A stretch of DNA of 34,814 bases from Oscillospiraceae bacterium (GCA_017457285.1 JAFTHT010000052.1:1-34814), one strand, 5' to 3'; shown: positions 25,652 to 33,379, counted from the stretch's first letter. The notes: generated by a model not told the origin, from the sequence alone. Numbers and translations are program-made.

Positions 25652-26228
25652 AATATTCTCTTACAACCGCCTTCACAAGGCCGATGATTTCGGCCTCGGA
25701 GCCATCGATGGGCTCGTAGGCATCGTTTTCCGGCAGGAGCCAAACTTCGCCATTTTTCCGGCTGAGCCGCTTGACCGTGGCTTCGTCCCCGATCCGGGCC
25801 ACCACGATTTGGCCATCGCTGGCTGTCTGCTGGGGGCGGACAACCACCTTGTCGCCGCTGAGGATACCGGCGTTTATCATGCTGTCGCCCCGGACACGGA
25901 GCGCAAAGCAGCCGGGCTCCCCGTCCCAGGCCATGGTGCCCTCCTGATTTTCAAAAGCCAGAATCGGCACACCGGCGGTGACAACGCCGATAATCGGAAT
26001 CTGCCCCCGGCGGACACCGGTGCTGATGGAGCGCTTGGCACCCTTCACATCGGAAATCTGAATCAGCCCCCGCTCCTTCATGGCCTGCAAATGGTAGACC
26101 ACCGAGGCCGTGGACTTCAGACCCACCGCCGCGCCGATTTCCCGGATGGAGGGGGCGTAGCCATTCTCCTGCACATATCGGTTCACGAATTCAAGGATTT
26201 TGTCTGCTTTCTGGCTGGTACGGGCCAT
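25650..26228 (-). CDS. lexA: LexA SOS repressor
   Basis: It represses DNA-damage genes and cleaves itself when RecA filaments form. At 192 residues it has the winged-helix DNA-binding domain (about 1-65, with 'PSIREIGAAVGLKSTASVVYHL' in the recognition region split by a turn), the cleavage bond Ala85-Gly86 (VTAGVPI) and the catalytic dyad Ser116 (RGDSM) and Lys153 (ATVKRL). All self-cleavage residues are present. It follows folA in the same direction with a promoter between. A canonical Firmicutes SOS box (GAAC-N4-GTTC) was not found before it; only a half-site, GAACATCAGG, is seen at the ribosome site. Confidence 0.97.
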   Translation of the reverse strand: MARTSQKADKILEFVNRYVQENGYAPSIREIGAAVGLKSTASVVYHLQAMKERGLIQISDVKGAKRSISTGVRRGQIPIIGVVTAGVPILAFENQEGTMAWDGEPGCFALRVRGDSMINAGILSGDKVVVRPQQTASDGQIVVARIGDEATVKRLSRKNGEVWLLPENDAYEPIDGSEAEIIGLVKAVVREY

Positions 26229-26260
26229 AAAATTCCCCTCCTGATGTTCTTTCTCTCTCC

Positions 26261-26288
26261 ATTATACCGCATCTCCACGAAAATGCAA
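26261..26288 (-). promoter_or_regulatory. Promoter of lexA
   Basis: Minus strand: TTGCAT (26288-26283), a 16-base spacer, TATAAT (26266-26261). It lies between folA and lexA, so lexA can be transcribed independently of folA. Confidence 0.65.
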
Positions 26289-26297
26289 TGGTGTTTT

Positions 26298-26783
26298 TTA
26301 GGTTTTTTTACGAATATAGCGGCAAATATCGTAAAAAACCCCATCTTCTTCGCCACTTTGCAAGACCGTTTCCAGGTGCCATTCAGGATTGCTGTCCAGA
26401 TTAGGAAAAAACGTATCGGAGCCGGGATTGCAATGAATCTTGGTGACATAGGCCGTATCGCACAGGGGGAGCATCTGCCGGTAGATGCTGCCGCCGCCGA
26501 TGACCATGGCCCGCTGGGCAGTCCTGGCCAGGGCTTCCGCCTCCTGTGGACTGTGGCAAACCGTGAAGCCGGGAATCTCGGCTTCCGACCGGGTCAGGGC
26601 CACATTCACCCGGCCCGGCAGGGGCTTTTTGCCTGGGAAATCCTCGATGGTCCGGCGGCCCACGATGACCATACACCCCCGGGTGGTTTCCCGGAAGAAT
26701 CTCCGGTCGGCGGACAGTGCCACCGGCTGGGTGCCGTCCCGACCAATGCCCCAGTCGTCATATACGGCTACAATCAGTTCCAT
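26298..26783 (-). CDS. folA: Dihydrofolate reductase
   Basis: It reduces dihydrofolate to tetrahydrofolate with NADPH. At 161 residues it is the family size. The motifs are GIGRDG with ADRRFFRETT (substrate side), MVIVGRRTIEDFPGKKPLPG (NADPH and active-site loop) and VIGGGSIYRQMLP. The usual 'LPW' before the helix is replaced by QPVALSAD, a deviation also found in other clostridial enzymes and of interest for trimethoprim response. ATG 26783 follows GAGG. ThyA is upstream, so the pair would recycle the DHF that ThyA makes. Confidence 0.94.
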   Translation of the reverse strand: MELIVAVYDDWGIGRDGTQPVALSADRRFFRETTRGCMVIVGRRTIEDFPGKKPLPGRVNVALTRSEAEIPGFTVCHSPQEAEALARTAQRAMVIGGGSIYRQMLPLCDTAYVTKIHCNPGSDTFFPNLDSNPEWHLETVLQSGEEDGVFYDICRYIRKKT

Positions 26784-26807
26784 AAATAAACCTCATATCC
26801 TTCATCT

Positions 26808-26839
26808 GTCATTGCGAGGCCATAGGCCCTGGCAATCCG
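26808..26839. repeat. Dispersed repeat GTCATTGCGAGG...TGGCAATCCG
   Basis: The outer segments GTCATTGCGAGG and TGGCAATCCG match, in reverse orientation, those at 6332-6380. The centre contains GGCC-AT-AGGCC-like symmetry. It lies upstream of folA, in the gap after thyA. Confidence 0.55.
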
Positions 26840-26867
26840 TTTTCCCCTGTCATTGTTTAATGCCCAA

Positions 26868-27003
26868 TCCTTCCCCCTGGAGGGAAGGTGCCCCGAAGGG
26901 GCGGATGCGGGGTCTGCACTCGGTTTCTCGCAGCACTTCAAATAATCGTACTGCGGCCCCCTCATCAGTCAGCTGCGCTGACAGCTTCCCCCCAGGGGGA
27001 AGC
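26868..27003. repeat. Palindromic element, CTTCCCCC/GGGGGAAG type
   Basis: It runs from CCTTCCCCCTGGAGGGAAGG to GCTTCCCCCCAGGGGGAAGC and contains GTGCCCCGAAGGGGCGG and GTCAGCTGCGCTGACAG. The hairpin modules match those at 16809-17120 and 23221-23376. It separates thyA from folA. TCATTGTTTAATG to its left may be a degraded terminus of the TGATTGTTTAG type. Confidence 0.65.
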
Positions 27004-27021
27004 CTGATTACGCCGGTTTTT

Positions 27022-27852
27022 TCAAATCGCCATGGGAATTTCAAACTCGAAGGGATGGAATTTGTAATCTTCCATTTTGAAGCTGTCCTTGGTGAAGGCG
27101 TAGAAATCGGTGATGGACTTGTCCATGACGAATTTCGGGGCCTCGTAGCCCTCCCGCTCCAGCATGGCCTTCACCGCCGGGATATGGCGGTCGTAGATGT
27201 GGCAATCGGCGATGACGTGGACAAATTCGCCCACCTCCAGCCCCGCCACCTGGGCCATCATGTGGGTCAGCACCGCGTACTGCACCACATTCCAGTTGTT
27301 GGCGGTGAGCATATCCTGGCTCCGCTGGTTCAGGATGGCGTTGAGCTTGTTGCCCGTGACATTGAAGGTCATGGAATAGGCGCAGGGGTACAGATTCATC
27401 TCATGCAAATCTTCGAAATTGTAGATATTTGTCAGGATTCTCCGGGAAGCGGGGTTATTTTTCAGGTCAAAAATCACCCGATCCACCTGGTCGAAGTCCC
27501 CCTCCTTGTAGTGGTGCTTCAGGCCCAGCTGGTAGCCATAGGCCTTGCCGATGGTGCCGTCGGGGCCGGCCCACTCGTCCCAGACATGGCTGCCCAGGTC
27601 GCAGATCCGGTTGGACTTCTTCTGCCAGATCCACAGCAGCTCGTCGATGGCGGACTTCCAGTAGGTCCGCCGCAGGGTCATGATGGGAAATTCCTCCGCC
27701 AGATTATAGCGGTTCACCACGCCGAATTTTTTGATGGTGTGGGCCGGGGTCCCATCCGCCCAATGGGGCCGCACCTCCAGCCCCTCGTCGGAAAAACCGT
27801 TCTCCAGAATATCAATGCAAGTCTGCCGATACAGTTCGTCTGCTCTGCTCAT
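27022..27852 (-). CDS. thyA: Thymidylate synthase
   Basis: It methylates dUMP to dTMP using methylene-THF and releases DHF. It has 276 residues with catalytic Cys157 (LYPCAYS), the phosphate-binding QRSQDM (Arg177, Ser178, Asp180) and Asn188 in NNWNVVQYAVL, where many ThyA have GxPxN. The C-terminus EIPMAI is the usual closing segment. The ATG is three bases after the galE stop, so galE and thyA are co-transcribed. Confidence 0.95.
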   Translation of the reverse strand: MSRADELYRQTCIDILENGFSDEGLEVRPHWADGTPAHTIKKFGVVNRYNLAEEFPIMTLRRTYWKSAIDELLWIWQKKSNRICDLGSHVWDEWAGPDGTIGKAYGYQLGLKHHYKEGDFDQVDRVIFDLKNNPASRRILTNIYNFEDLHEMNLYPCAYSMTFNVTGNKLNAILNQRSQDMLTANNWNVVQYAVLTHMMAQVAGLEVGEFVHVIADCHIYDRHIPAVKAMLEREGYEAPKFVMDKSITDFYAFTKDSFKMEDYKFHPFEFEIPMAI

Positions 27853-27855
27853 GGC

Positions 27856-28872
27856 TCACTCCTCATACCCCATGGGGTTTTTGCTCTGCCAGTTCCAGGA
27901 GTCCCGGCACATATCCTCAAGAGAATGGGTGGCCTTCCAGCCCAGAACCGTTTCGCTCTTGGCGGGGTCGGCGTAGCAGGTGGCGATATCGCCGGGGCGG
28001 CGGTCCACGATCACATAGGGCAGGGCCACATTGTTGACGGTGCGGAAGGCGTTGACCATATCCAGCACGCTGTAACCGGTGCCGGTGCCCAGGTTGAACA
28101 CCTGGCAGCCCTTGTTGGCGGCCACATACTTCACCGCCGCCACATGGCCCCGGGCCAGGTCCACCACATGGATATAGTCCCGGACACCGGTGCCGTCGGG
28201 GGTATCGTAGTCGTTGCCGAAGACGCTGAGCTTCTCCCGGCGGCCGATGGCCACCTGGGTGATATAGGGCATCAGATTATTGGGGATCCCCCGGGGGTCC
28301 TCGCCGATGCGGCCGGACTCGTGGGCACCGATGGGATTGAAGTAGCGCAGCAGCACGATGCCCCATTCCTTGTCGGCGTTCGCCATGCCGGAGAGGATCT
28401 GCTCGGTCATGTACTTGGTCCAGCCGTAGGGATTGGTGCAGTTGCCGGTCCGGGAATTTTCCCGCAGGGGCATCTCGTTATCGGCGGTATAGACCGTGGC
28501 AGAGGAGGAGAAAATGATATTTTTCATCCCCACTTCTTCCATAACTTTTGTCAAAACCAGGGTGGAATTCAAATTATTGTCGTAATATTTCCAGGGGATG
28601 GACACACTCTCGCCCACGGCCTTGAGGCCGGCAAAGTGGATGACGCAGCCGATCTCATTTTCCGCAAAAATTGTGCGCAGCAGAGCCTCGTCCCGGACAT
28701 CGCCCTCATAAAATTTCAGATCCTTGCCGGTGAGTTCCTTCACCCGGTCCAGGCTTTTGGGGTTGGAGTTGCACAGATTGTCGATGACGACCACGCCGTA
28801 GCCCTCATTCAGCAGCTCCACGCAGGTGTGGGAGCCGATATAGCCGGCACCGCCGGTGACCAATACATTCAT
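27856..28872 (-). CDS. galE: UDP-glucose 4-epimerase
   Basis: It interconverts UDP-glucose and UDP-galactose. It has 338 residues, the NAD motif TGGAGYIG (6-13), the SSSATVY loop with Ser122-124, and catalytic Tyr149/Lys153 (YGWTK). GGAGG lies before ATG 28872, behind a good promoter. It may feed surface polysaccharide synthesis or galactose use; there are no galK or galT genes here. Pairing with thyA is an odd partnership with no evident pathway link. Confidence 0.96.
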   Translation of the reverse strand: MNVLVTGGAGYIGSHTCVELLNEGYGVVVIDNLCNSNPKSLDRVKELTGKDLKFYEGDVRDEALLRTIFAENEIGCVIHFAGLKAVGESVSIPWKYYDNNLNSTLVLTKVMEEVGMKNIIFSSSATVYTADNEMPLRENSRTGNCTNPYGWTKYMTEQILSGMANADKEWGIVLLRYFNPIGAHESGRIGEDPRGIPNNLMPYITQVAIGRREKLSVFGNDYDTPDGTGVRDYIHVVDLARGHVAAVKYVAANKGCQVFNLGTGTGYSVLDMVNAFRTVNNVALPYVIVDRRPGDIATCYADPAKSETVLGWKATHSLEDMCRDSWNWQSKNPMGYEE

Positions 28873-28901
28873 AATAAGCCTCCTGTGGCAAATTTTTTAT
28901 C

Positions 28902-28930
28902 ATTGTACAACGGAACGCAAAAAATTGCAA
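28902..28930 (-). promoter_or_regulatory. Promoter of galE-thyA
   Basis: Minus strand: TTGCAA (28930-28925), a 17-base spacer, TACAAT (28907-28902). It lies about 30 bases upstream of the galE ATG. Confidence 0.7.
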
Positions 28931-28958
28931 GCAAACTTCGCAAACTGCCCAATTTTCC

Positions 28959-28987
28959 TTGCTATTTTTTCCGGGGTTCGGTATAAT
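28959..28987 (+). promoter_or_regulatory. Promoter of the asparaginase gene
   Basis: TTGCTA (28959-28964), a 17-base spacer, TATAAT (28982-28987). It is divergent from the galE promoter and separated from its gene by the palindromic element at 29010-29135, so that element would be in the mRNA leader. Confidence 0.7.
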
Positions 28988-29009
28988 GGTAGAATAAGAA
29001 TGTACACCT

Positions 29010-29135
29010 CTTGCCCCCCTCATTTATGAGGGGGGTGCCCCGAAGGGGCGGGGGGAGTATGCAGAGCTTGTGACTGTCGGACTCCCCCGACCTTCGCTTC
29101 GCTCGGCCACCCCCTCATAAATGAGGGGGGCAAGG
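29010..29135. repeat. Palindromic element, CCCCTCATTTATGAGGGG type, in the asparaginase leader
   Basis: CTTGCCCCCCTCATTTATGA, GGGGGGTG at its left end and the matching complement at its right (CACCCCCTCATAAATGAG then GGGGGCAAG) are near-perfect inverted repeats of about 27 bases, with GCCCCGAAGGGGC and a GACCTTCGCTTCGCTCGGCC module between them. It is the same family as 19135-19364 and 34665-34814, but without the TGATTGTTTAG termini. Confidence 0.75.
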
Positions 29136-29137
29136 AG
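29132..29137 (+). promoter_or_regulatory. Ribosome binding site of asparaginase, formed by the repeat end
   Basis: AAGGAG lies seven bases before ATG 29145 and begins inside the right terminus of the 29010-29135 palindrome (GGGGCAAGGAG). The CAAG at the stem base includes part of the ribosome site. This site fixes the start at 29145 rather than the ATG within the repeat at 29121. Confidence 0.75.
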
Positions 29138-29144
29138 TTATGCT

Positions 29145-30140
29145 ATGAACACAAAAAAACACATCCTCCTTCTCACCACCGGCGGCACCATTGCCTCCAC
29201 CCCCGGCGCCGACGGCCTGGAGCCCCAGCGCAGCGGCGTGATGGAGCGGGAGCTGCAACAGCTGCGTACCTACTATGATATCACCGTCCGGGATGTGATG
29301 TGCCTGGATTCCTCCAATATCCGGCCGGAGGAATGGCAGCTCATTGCCGGGGCAATCTATACTTACCGGGCCGATTACGACGGCATCGTCATCTCCCACG
29401 GCACCGACACCATGGCCTACACCGCCTCCGCCGTAACCTTCATGCTGCCGGACATCGACCTGCCCGTGGTCTTTACCGGCTCCCAGCTACCCCTGGCGGA
29501 TGTGCTGAGCGACGGCCCCGACAATCTTCGCACCGCCTTCGCCATGGCCGCCACAGGAAAGCCCGGCGTGTTTCTGGCCTTCGACCGGAAGGTCATGCTG
29601 GGCTGCCGGGCGGTGAAGGTCCGGGCCACCGGATTTTCCGCCTTCGAAAGCGTCAACGCCCGCTACGCCGCCCAAATCACCGGCTTAGGGCTGACGGTGG
29701 ACGACCGAATCATCCCCAGAGTCAAGGGCCCCGCCCGGCTCATGGACCGCATCAGCAGCGATGTGTTCCTGCTGAAGCTGACCCCGGGCCTGTCCCCGAA
29801 AATTTTCGACGCCCTGGTGGGCATGGGCTACAAGGGCATCGTCATCGAAGCCTTTGGACTGGGTGGCGTGAACGTCCTGAACGAGGGCTTAAGCGGTATC
29901 CGGGCCGCCGTGGAGGCCGGCATCAGCGTGGTCATCACCACCCAGTGCCTCTACGACAGCTCCGACCTGCGGGTCTACCAGGTGGGCAACAAGCTGCTGG
30001 AGCTGGGCGTCATCCAGGGCCGGGACATGACCACCGAAGCCGCCATGACGAAACTCATGTGGGCCATCGGCCAGGGCATGAGCCAAAAAGAAATCCGCAA
30101 ACTCTTCGCCATCGATCTGGCGGGAGAAGTCACAGCTTAA
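29145..30140 (+). CDS. ansA: Type I (cytoplasmic) L-asparaginase
   Basis: It hydrolyses asparagine to aspartate and ammonia. It has 331 residues and no signal peptide. The nucleophile region TTGGTIAS carries Thr15, and HGTDTMAYTAS carries the second Thr-Asp pair (Thr87, Asp88). It stands alone behind its own promoter; the 3' end runs straight into the heptamer repeat region, since the first repeat unit shares the stop codon's last base. An N-terminal extension starting at 29121 lies in the repeat and is not used. Confidence 0.94.
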   Translation: MNTKKHILLLTTGGTIASTPGADGLEPQRSGVMERELQQLRTYYDITVRDVMCLDSSNIRPEEWQLIAGAIYTYRADYDGIVISHGTDTMAYTASAVTFMLPDIDLPVVFTGSQLPLADVLSDGPDNLRTAFAMAATGKPGVFLAFDRKVMLGCRAVKVRATGFSAFESVNARYAAQITGLGLTVDDRIIPRVKGPARLMDRISSDVFLLKLTPGLSPKIFDALVGMGYKGIVIEAFGLGGVNVLNEGLSGIRAAVEAGISVVITTQCLYDSSDLRVYQVGNKLLELGVIQGRDMTTEAAMTKLMWAIGQGMSQKEIRKLFAIDLAGEVTA

Positions 30141-30172
30141 GATACAAGATACAAGATACGAGATACAAGATA
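30140..30172. repeat. Short inverted block of the heptamer array
   Basis: Four and a half units of AGATACA or AGATACG (three A-type, one G-type) stand directly at the asparaginase stop. They are the reverse complement of the main array unit, separated from it by 24 bases, so the transcript could fold into a partial stem. Confidence 0.85.
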
Positions 30173-30196
30173 GTGATTATCCGCCATGTTTCATAC

Positions 30197-30448
30197 ATCT
30201 CGTATCTCGTATCTCATATCTCGTATCTCATATCTCGTATCTCATATCTCATATCTCGTATCTCGTATCTCGTATCTCATATCTCGTATCTCATATCTCG
30301 TATCTCGTATCTCGTATCTCATATCTCATATCTCGTATCTCATATCTCGTATCTCGTATCTCATATCTCGTATCTCGTATCTCGTATCTCATATCTCATA
30401 TCTCATATCTCGTATCTCATATCTCGTATCTCGTATCTCATATCTCGT
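30197..30448. repeat. Array of 36 heptamers ATCTCGT / ATCTCAT
   Basis: Thirty-six exact tandem 7-base units run without a break. Twenty-one are ATCTCGT and fifteen are ATCTCAT (units 3, 5, 7, 8, 12, 14, 18, 19, 21, 24, 28, 29, 30, 32 and 35). No other substitution or length change occurs. Because 7 is not a multiple of 3, every frame on both strands is open, giving spurious proteins with a 7-residue period. It fills the 334-base gap before the pyrophosphatase; a clean AAAGGAGG follows it. This is not a CRISPR array: there are no spacers. Confidence 0.97.
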
Positions 30449-30474
30449 ATCTATTCCACCAAAGGAGGAATCCC

Positions 30475-32085
30475 ATGGACCCGATTTACGTCACCGGGCA
30501 TCGCAATCCCGATACCGACTCCATTGTGGCCGCCATGGCCTATGCCGCTCTGCGCAACGCCCTGGGGGACCGGGAATACGAGGCCGCCTGCCTGGGCCAT
30601 GTGTCCGACGAAACCCAGACGGTGCTGGCCCGGTTCGGATTCCGGCCTCCCAAGCTCATTACCAGTATGCACACCCAGGTCCATGACCTGGACTACGACG
30701 CGCCTCCCATCCTCAGCACTGCCGTCACCGTTGACCGGGCATGGCGGGTGCTCCAGGAGGAAAAAACCGCCGCGGTGCCCATCGCCAACGAGGATGGCAC
30801 CCTCTTCGGTATGCTCTCCCAGGAGGATGTGGCAAAATACAACATGGCCCAGATCGGCTCCAGCCGTCTGAAATCCGTTCCCCTGTTCAATGTCCTGTCG
30901 GTGCTGGAGGGCCGGGTGCTGAACGAGGCCGGGGAAAACACCGACACCATCGGCGGCGAGGTGACCATCGCCCTGCCCCAGAGCCGGGAGGAGCTGCTGT
31001 TCCAAAATTCCGATTCCATCGTCCTCTGCGGCCACCAGCCGGATATGATCCGCCGGGCCCTGGAGATGAATGTCAACTGCCTGGTGCTGTGCCAGGCGGA
31101 GCTTTCCGAGGATTTGCGGCAGATGGATACCGCCACCTGCATCATCTCCACCCCCTTCGATGCCTACCGGGCCGCCCGGCTGATTTTCCAGTCCACCCCC
31201 ATCGGCAGAATCTGCCGCACCGACAACCTGACCTGCTTCCATCTGGACGACCGGGTGGACGACGTCCGGGAGGAGGTGCTGAAGCACCGGGAGCCCTGCT
31301 ACCCCATTCTGGATGAATATGATCTGGTGGTGGGCGTGCTGACCCGATACCACCTGCTGCGCCCCCGGAGAAAACGGGTGGTGCTGGTGGACCACAACGA
31401 GGCATCCCAGTCCGTGCCGGGGCTGGAGGAAGCCGAAATTCTTGAAATCATCGACCACCACCGGCTGGCGGATATCCAGACCACCAACCCCATCTACGTC
31501 CGCAATGAGCCCGTGGGCTCCACCAACACCATCATCGCCAGTATGTTCCAGGAGCGGGGCCTGCTGCCCTCGGCGGGCATGGCGGGGATGATGGCGGCGG
31601 CGATCATTTCCGACACCGTCCTGTTCAAATCCCCCACCTGCACCGACCGGGATAAGCGCACCGCCGAGCGGATGGCCCGGATCGCCAACGTTTCCCTGGA
31701 GGAGCTGGGCCGGGATATTTTCTCCGCATCCGTAGGCCACCGGTCGGCGGAGGATCTGCTGTTCTCCGACTACAAGGAGTTCCACATCGCCGGTCACGAC
31801 CTGGCGGTGGCCCAGATCACCTGCGTTGACAGCCCCCGGATGCTGGAGCGGAAAGAGGAATTTTTGACCCTGATGCGAAAAACCGCCAAAGAGCGGAAAT
31901 TCGACATGGTGGCCCTGATGCTCACCGACGTGCTGCTGGAGGGCACCCAACTGCTCTACGTGGGCGACGACGACATCATCCGCCAGGCCTTCAACGCCGC
32001 CCCCAAGGATAACATCCTCTTCCTCCCCCAGGTCATGAGCCGCAAAAAACAGGTCATCCCCACCCTGTCTGCATTGTGGGGTTAA
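30475..32085 (+). CDS. ppaC: Manganese-dependent inorganic pyrophosphatase with regulatory CBS/DRTGG insert
   Basis: A family II pyrophosphatase of 536 residues, the CBS-PPase size. The DHH-fold N-terminus has GHRNPDTDS (8-16); the metal motifs DHNE and IIDHHR follow a regulatory insert (about 65-300) with two CBS domains and a DRTGG-like segment; a DHHA2 domain ends the protein (SxxxKEF region and 'RKKQ' near the end). CBS domains bind AMP/ADP (inhibit) and ATP or diadenosine polyphosphates (activate) in characterised members. AAAGGAGG precedes ATG 30475. No promoter was found in the repeat array, so transcription probably comes from ansA or from within the array. Confidence 0.94.
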   Translation: MDPIYVTGHRNPDTDSIVAAMAYAALRNALGDREYEAACLGHVSDETQTVLARFGFRPPKLITSMHTQVHDLDYDAPPILSTAVTVDRAWRVLQEEKTAAVPIANEDGTLFGMLSQEDVAKYNMAQIGSSRLKSVPLFNVLSVLEGRVLNEAGENTDTIGGEVTIALPQSREELLFQNSDSIVLCGHQPDMIRRALEMNVNCLVLCQAELSEDLRQMDTATCIISTPFDAYRAARLIFQSTPIGRICRTDNLTCFHLDDRVDDVREEVLKHREPCYPILDEYDLVVGVLTRYHLLRPRRKRVVLVDHNEASQSVPGLEEAEILEIIDHHRLADIQTTNPIYVRNEPVGSTNTIIASMFQERGLLPSAGMAGMMAAAIISDTVLFKSPTCTDRDKRTAERMARIANVSLEELGRDIFSASVGHRSAEDLLFSDYKEFHIAGHDLAVAQITCVDSPRMLERKEEFLTLMRKTAKERKFDMVALMLTDVLLEGTQLLYVGDDDIIRQAFNAAPKDNILFLPQVMSRKKQVIPTLSALWG

Positions 32086-32090
32086 TTGGG

Positions 32091-32285
32091 AAATTGAAAA
32101 TTGAAAAAGAACTCTCTGTAGGGGAGGGTCTTGACCCTCCCTCAACCTTCGATGACTGGGCTGCCGGTCCTGTGCGGACTGGTATGGTTTCGCATCGATT
32201 TTTACAGTTCAATCCCGTTACGTTGAGGGAGGGTCAAGACCCTCCCCTACTGAAATTATTAATTTTCAATTCTCAACTTTCAATT
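32091..32285. repeat. Large palindromic element, GGGAGGGTC family
   Basis: A perfect 29-base inverted pair lies at 32118-32146 and 32222-32250, each itself palindromic around GGGAGGGTC-NN-GACCCTCCC. Outer AATTGAAAATTG (32092-32103) and AATTTTCAATTCTCAACTTT (32261-32280) are looser inverted ends. The 75-base centre includes GTTTCGCATCGATTTTTAC, which recurs at 33312-33332. No protein is encoded. Confidence 0.8.
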
Positions 32286-32306
32286 CATCAAATTATATGC
32301 TATAAT
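32278..32306 (+). promoter_or_regulatory. Candidate promoter of holB
   Basis: TTTCAA (32278-32283), a 17-base spacer, TATAAT (32301-32306) preceded by TGC. It is only 13 bases from the ATG, so initiation seven bases downstream would begin at the end of AGGAGG (32308-32313) and remove the ribosome site from the RNA. It is either non-functional or yields a near-leaderless message. Confidence 0.35.
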
Positions 32307-32319
32307 CAGGAGGAAACCC

Positions 32320-33267
32320 ATGGGCTTCGAGGCCTTGCTCGGCAATGAGCGACTGAAAGACAATTTACGCAGCAGCCTTGGCCGGGGCAAAGCATCCCAT
32401 TTTTACCTGATTTCCGGCCCCGCCGGTTCCGGAAAACGGACCCTGGCCCGGCTTTTGGCCGCCGCCCTGATGTGCGAAGGGGCCAATCCCCCCTGCGGCA
32501 CCTGCTCCGGCTGCCGGAAGATCGCAAACGGCCTGCACCCGGACTTCATCACCGTGGACGACCCGGAGAAAAAGACCGTCCCTGTGGATCTGATCCGCAA
32601 AGCCATGGCGGACATCTACATCCAGCCCAACGAGGGCAAGCGGAAAATCTACCTGCTGCCCCGGGGCCAGGATCTGAACCTGTCCGGCCAGAACGCCCTG
32701 CTGAAAATCCTGGAGGAACCGCCCCCCTACGGTGCCTTCCTCCTGCTCACCGACAATCCCGAGCGGCTGCTGCCCACGGTCCGCTCCCGGTGCGTCGAGC
32801 TTGCTCTGCGGCCCCTGGACGAACCCCTCTTGCGCCGGGAATTGGAGCGCCGGTTCCCGGGAAACGACGGCATTTCCGCCGCCATCAGCCGCTCCGGCGG
32901 CTACCTGGGCCAGGCCATCGAGCTGCTGGAGGGCAACGCCCAGATTCCCCAGCAGACCCTGGATTTCTGCGAGGCCTTCACGCTCAGAAACACCATGACC
33001 CTGGTCAAAACCCTGGTGAGCATGGAAAAATGGAAGCGGGACCAATGGATCCCCATGCTGCAGCAGTGGACATCCATTTTAGAGGAAGCCCTGGCCAGCC
33101 GCTCCGGAGGCCGGGCCATCTCGGAGCAGGCCCGGGCCATCGCCGCCAGCCGCAGCTCCGCCGACATCCTCAGCGCCATCCGCCAAATCCAAAAATGCAC
33201 CGAATACGCCCAGGGCAACGTTTCCTGCGCTGCCATAAGCGGCTATTTGCAGTGGGTGCTGCGATAA
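32320..33267 (+). CDS. holB: DNA polymerase III delta' subunit
   Basis: A clamp-loader subunit that helps load the beta clamp during replication. It has 315 residues, a P-loop GPAGSGKRT (33-41), a zinc-ribbon Cys set C52, C59, C62 and C65, and the AAA+ segment NALLKILEEPPPYGAFLLLT with sensor SRC. AGGAGG lies before the ATG. It is followed by ricT, the arrangement known in Bacillus (holB-yaaT), which supports both calls. Confidence 0.93.
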   Translation: MGFEALLGNERLKDNLRSSLGRGKASHFYLISGPAGSGKRTLARLLAAALMCEGANPPCGTCSGCRKIANGLHPDFITVDDPEKKTVPVDLIRKAMADIYIQPNEGKRKIYLLPRGQDLNLSGQNALLKILEEPPPYGAFLLLTDNPERLLPTVRSRCVELALRPLDEPLLRRELERRFPGNDGISAAISRSGGYLGQAIELLEGNAQIPQQTLDFCEAFTLRNTMTLVKTLVSMEKWKRDQWIPMLQQWTSILEEALASRSGGRAISEQARAIAASRSSADILSAIRQIQKCTEYAQGNVSCAAISGYLQWVLR

Positions 33268-33311
33268 CCCCTCCCTCACCCCTCAGCTGCTTTTTCTGTG
33301 CATACCTGTAT

Positions 33312-33379
33312 CGTTTTCGCACCGATTTTTACGTCTCAATCATCCTGCGTTGAGGGAGGGTCAAGGCCCTCCCCTACTG
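33312..33379. repeat. Partial copy of the 32091-32285 element
   Basis: TTTTCGCACCGATTTTTAC and the palindrome at 33349-33377 (one mismatch to 32222-32250) reproduce the right half of the upstream element. The left half is absent. It lies in the 169-base holB-ricT gap. Confidence 0.75.

Noticed and set aside
26229..26260. SOS box before lexA
   Set aside because: Only GAACATCAGG is present; the second half GTTC is missing.
29121..29144. N-terminal extension of asparaginase from ATG 29121
   Set aside because: It lies inside the palindromic repeat; AAGGAG and homology of the first residues favour 29145.
30197..30448. CRISPR array
   Set aside because: The units are contiguous 7-mers with no spacers, and there are no cas genes.
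30186..30871. Proteins with repeats such as ISYLVSR reading through the heptamer array
   Set aside because: A 7-base repeat without stop codons is open in all frames; there is no ribosome site, and the frames then overlap the pyrophosphatase gene out of frame.
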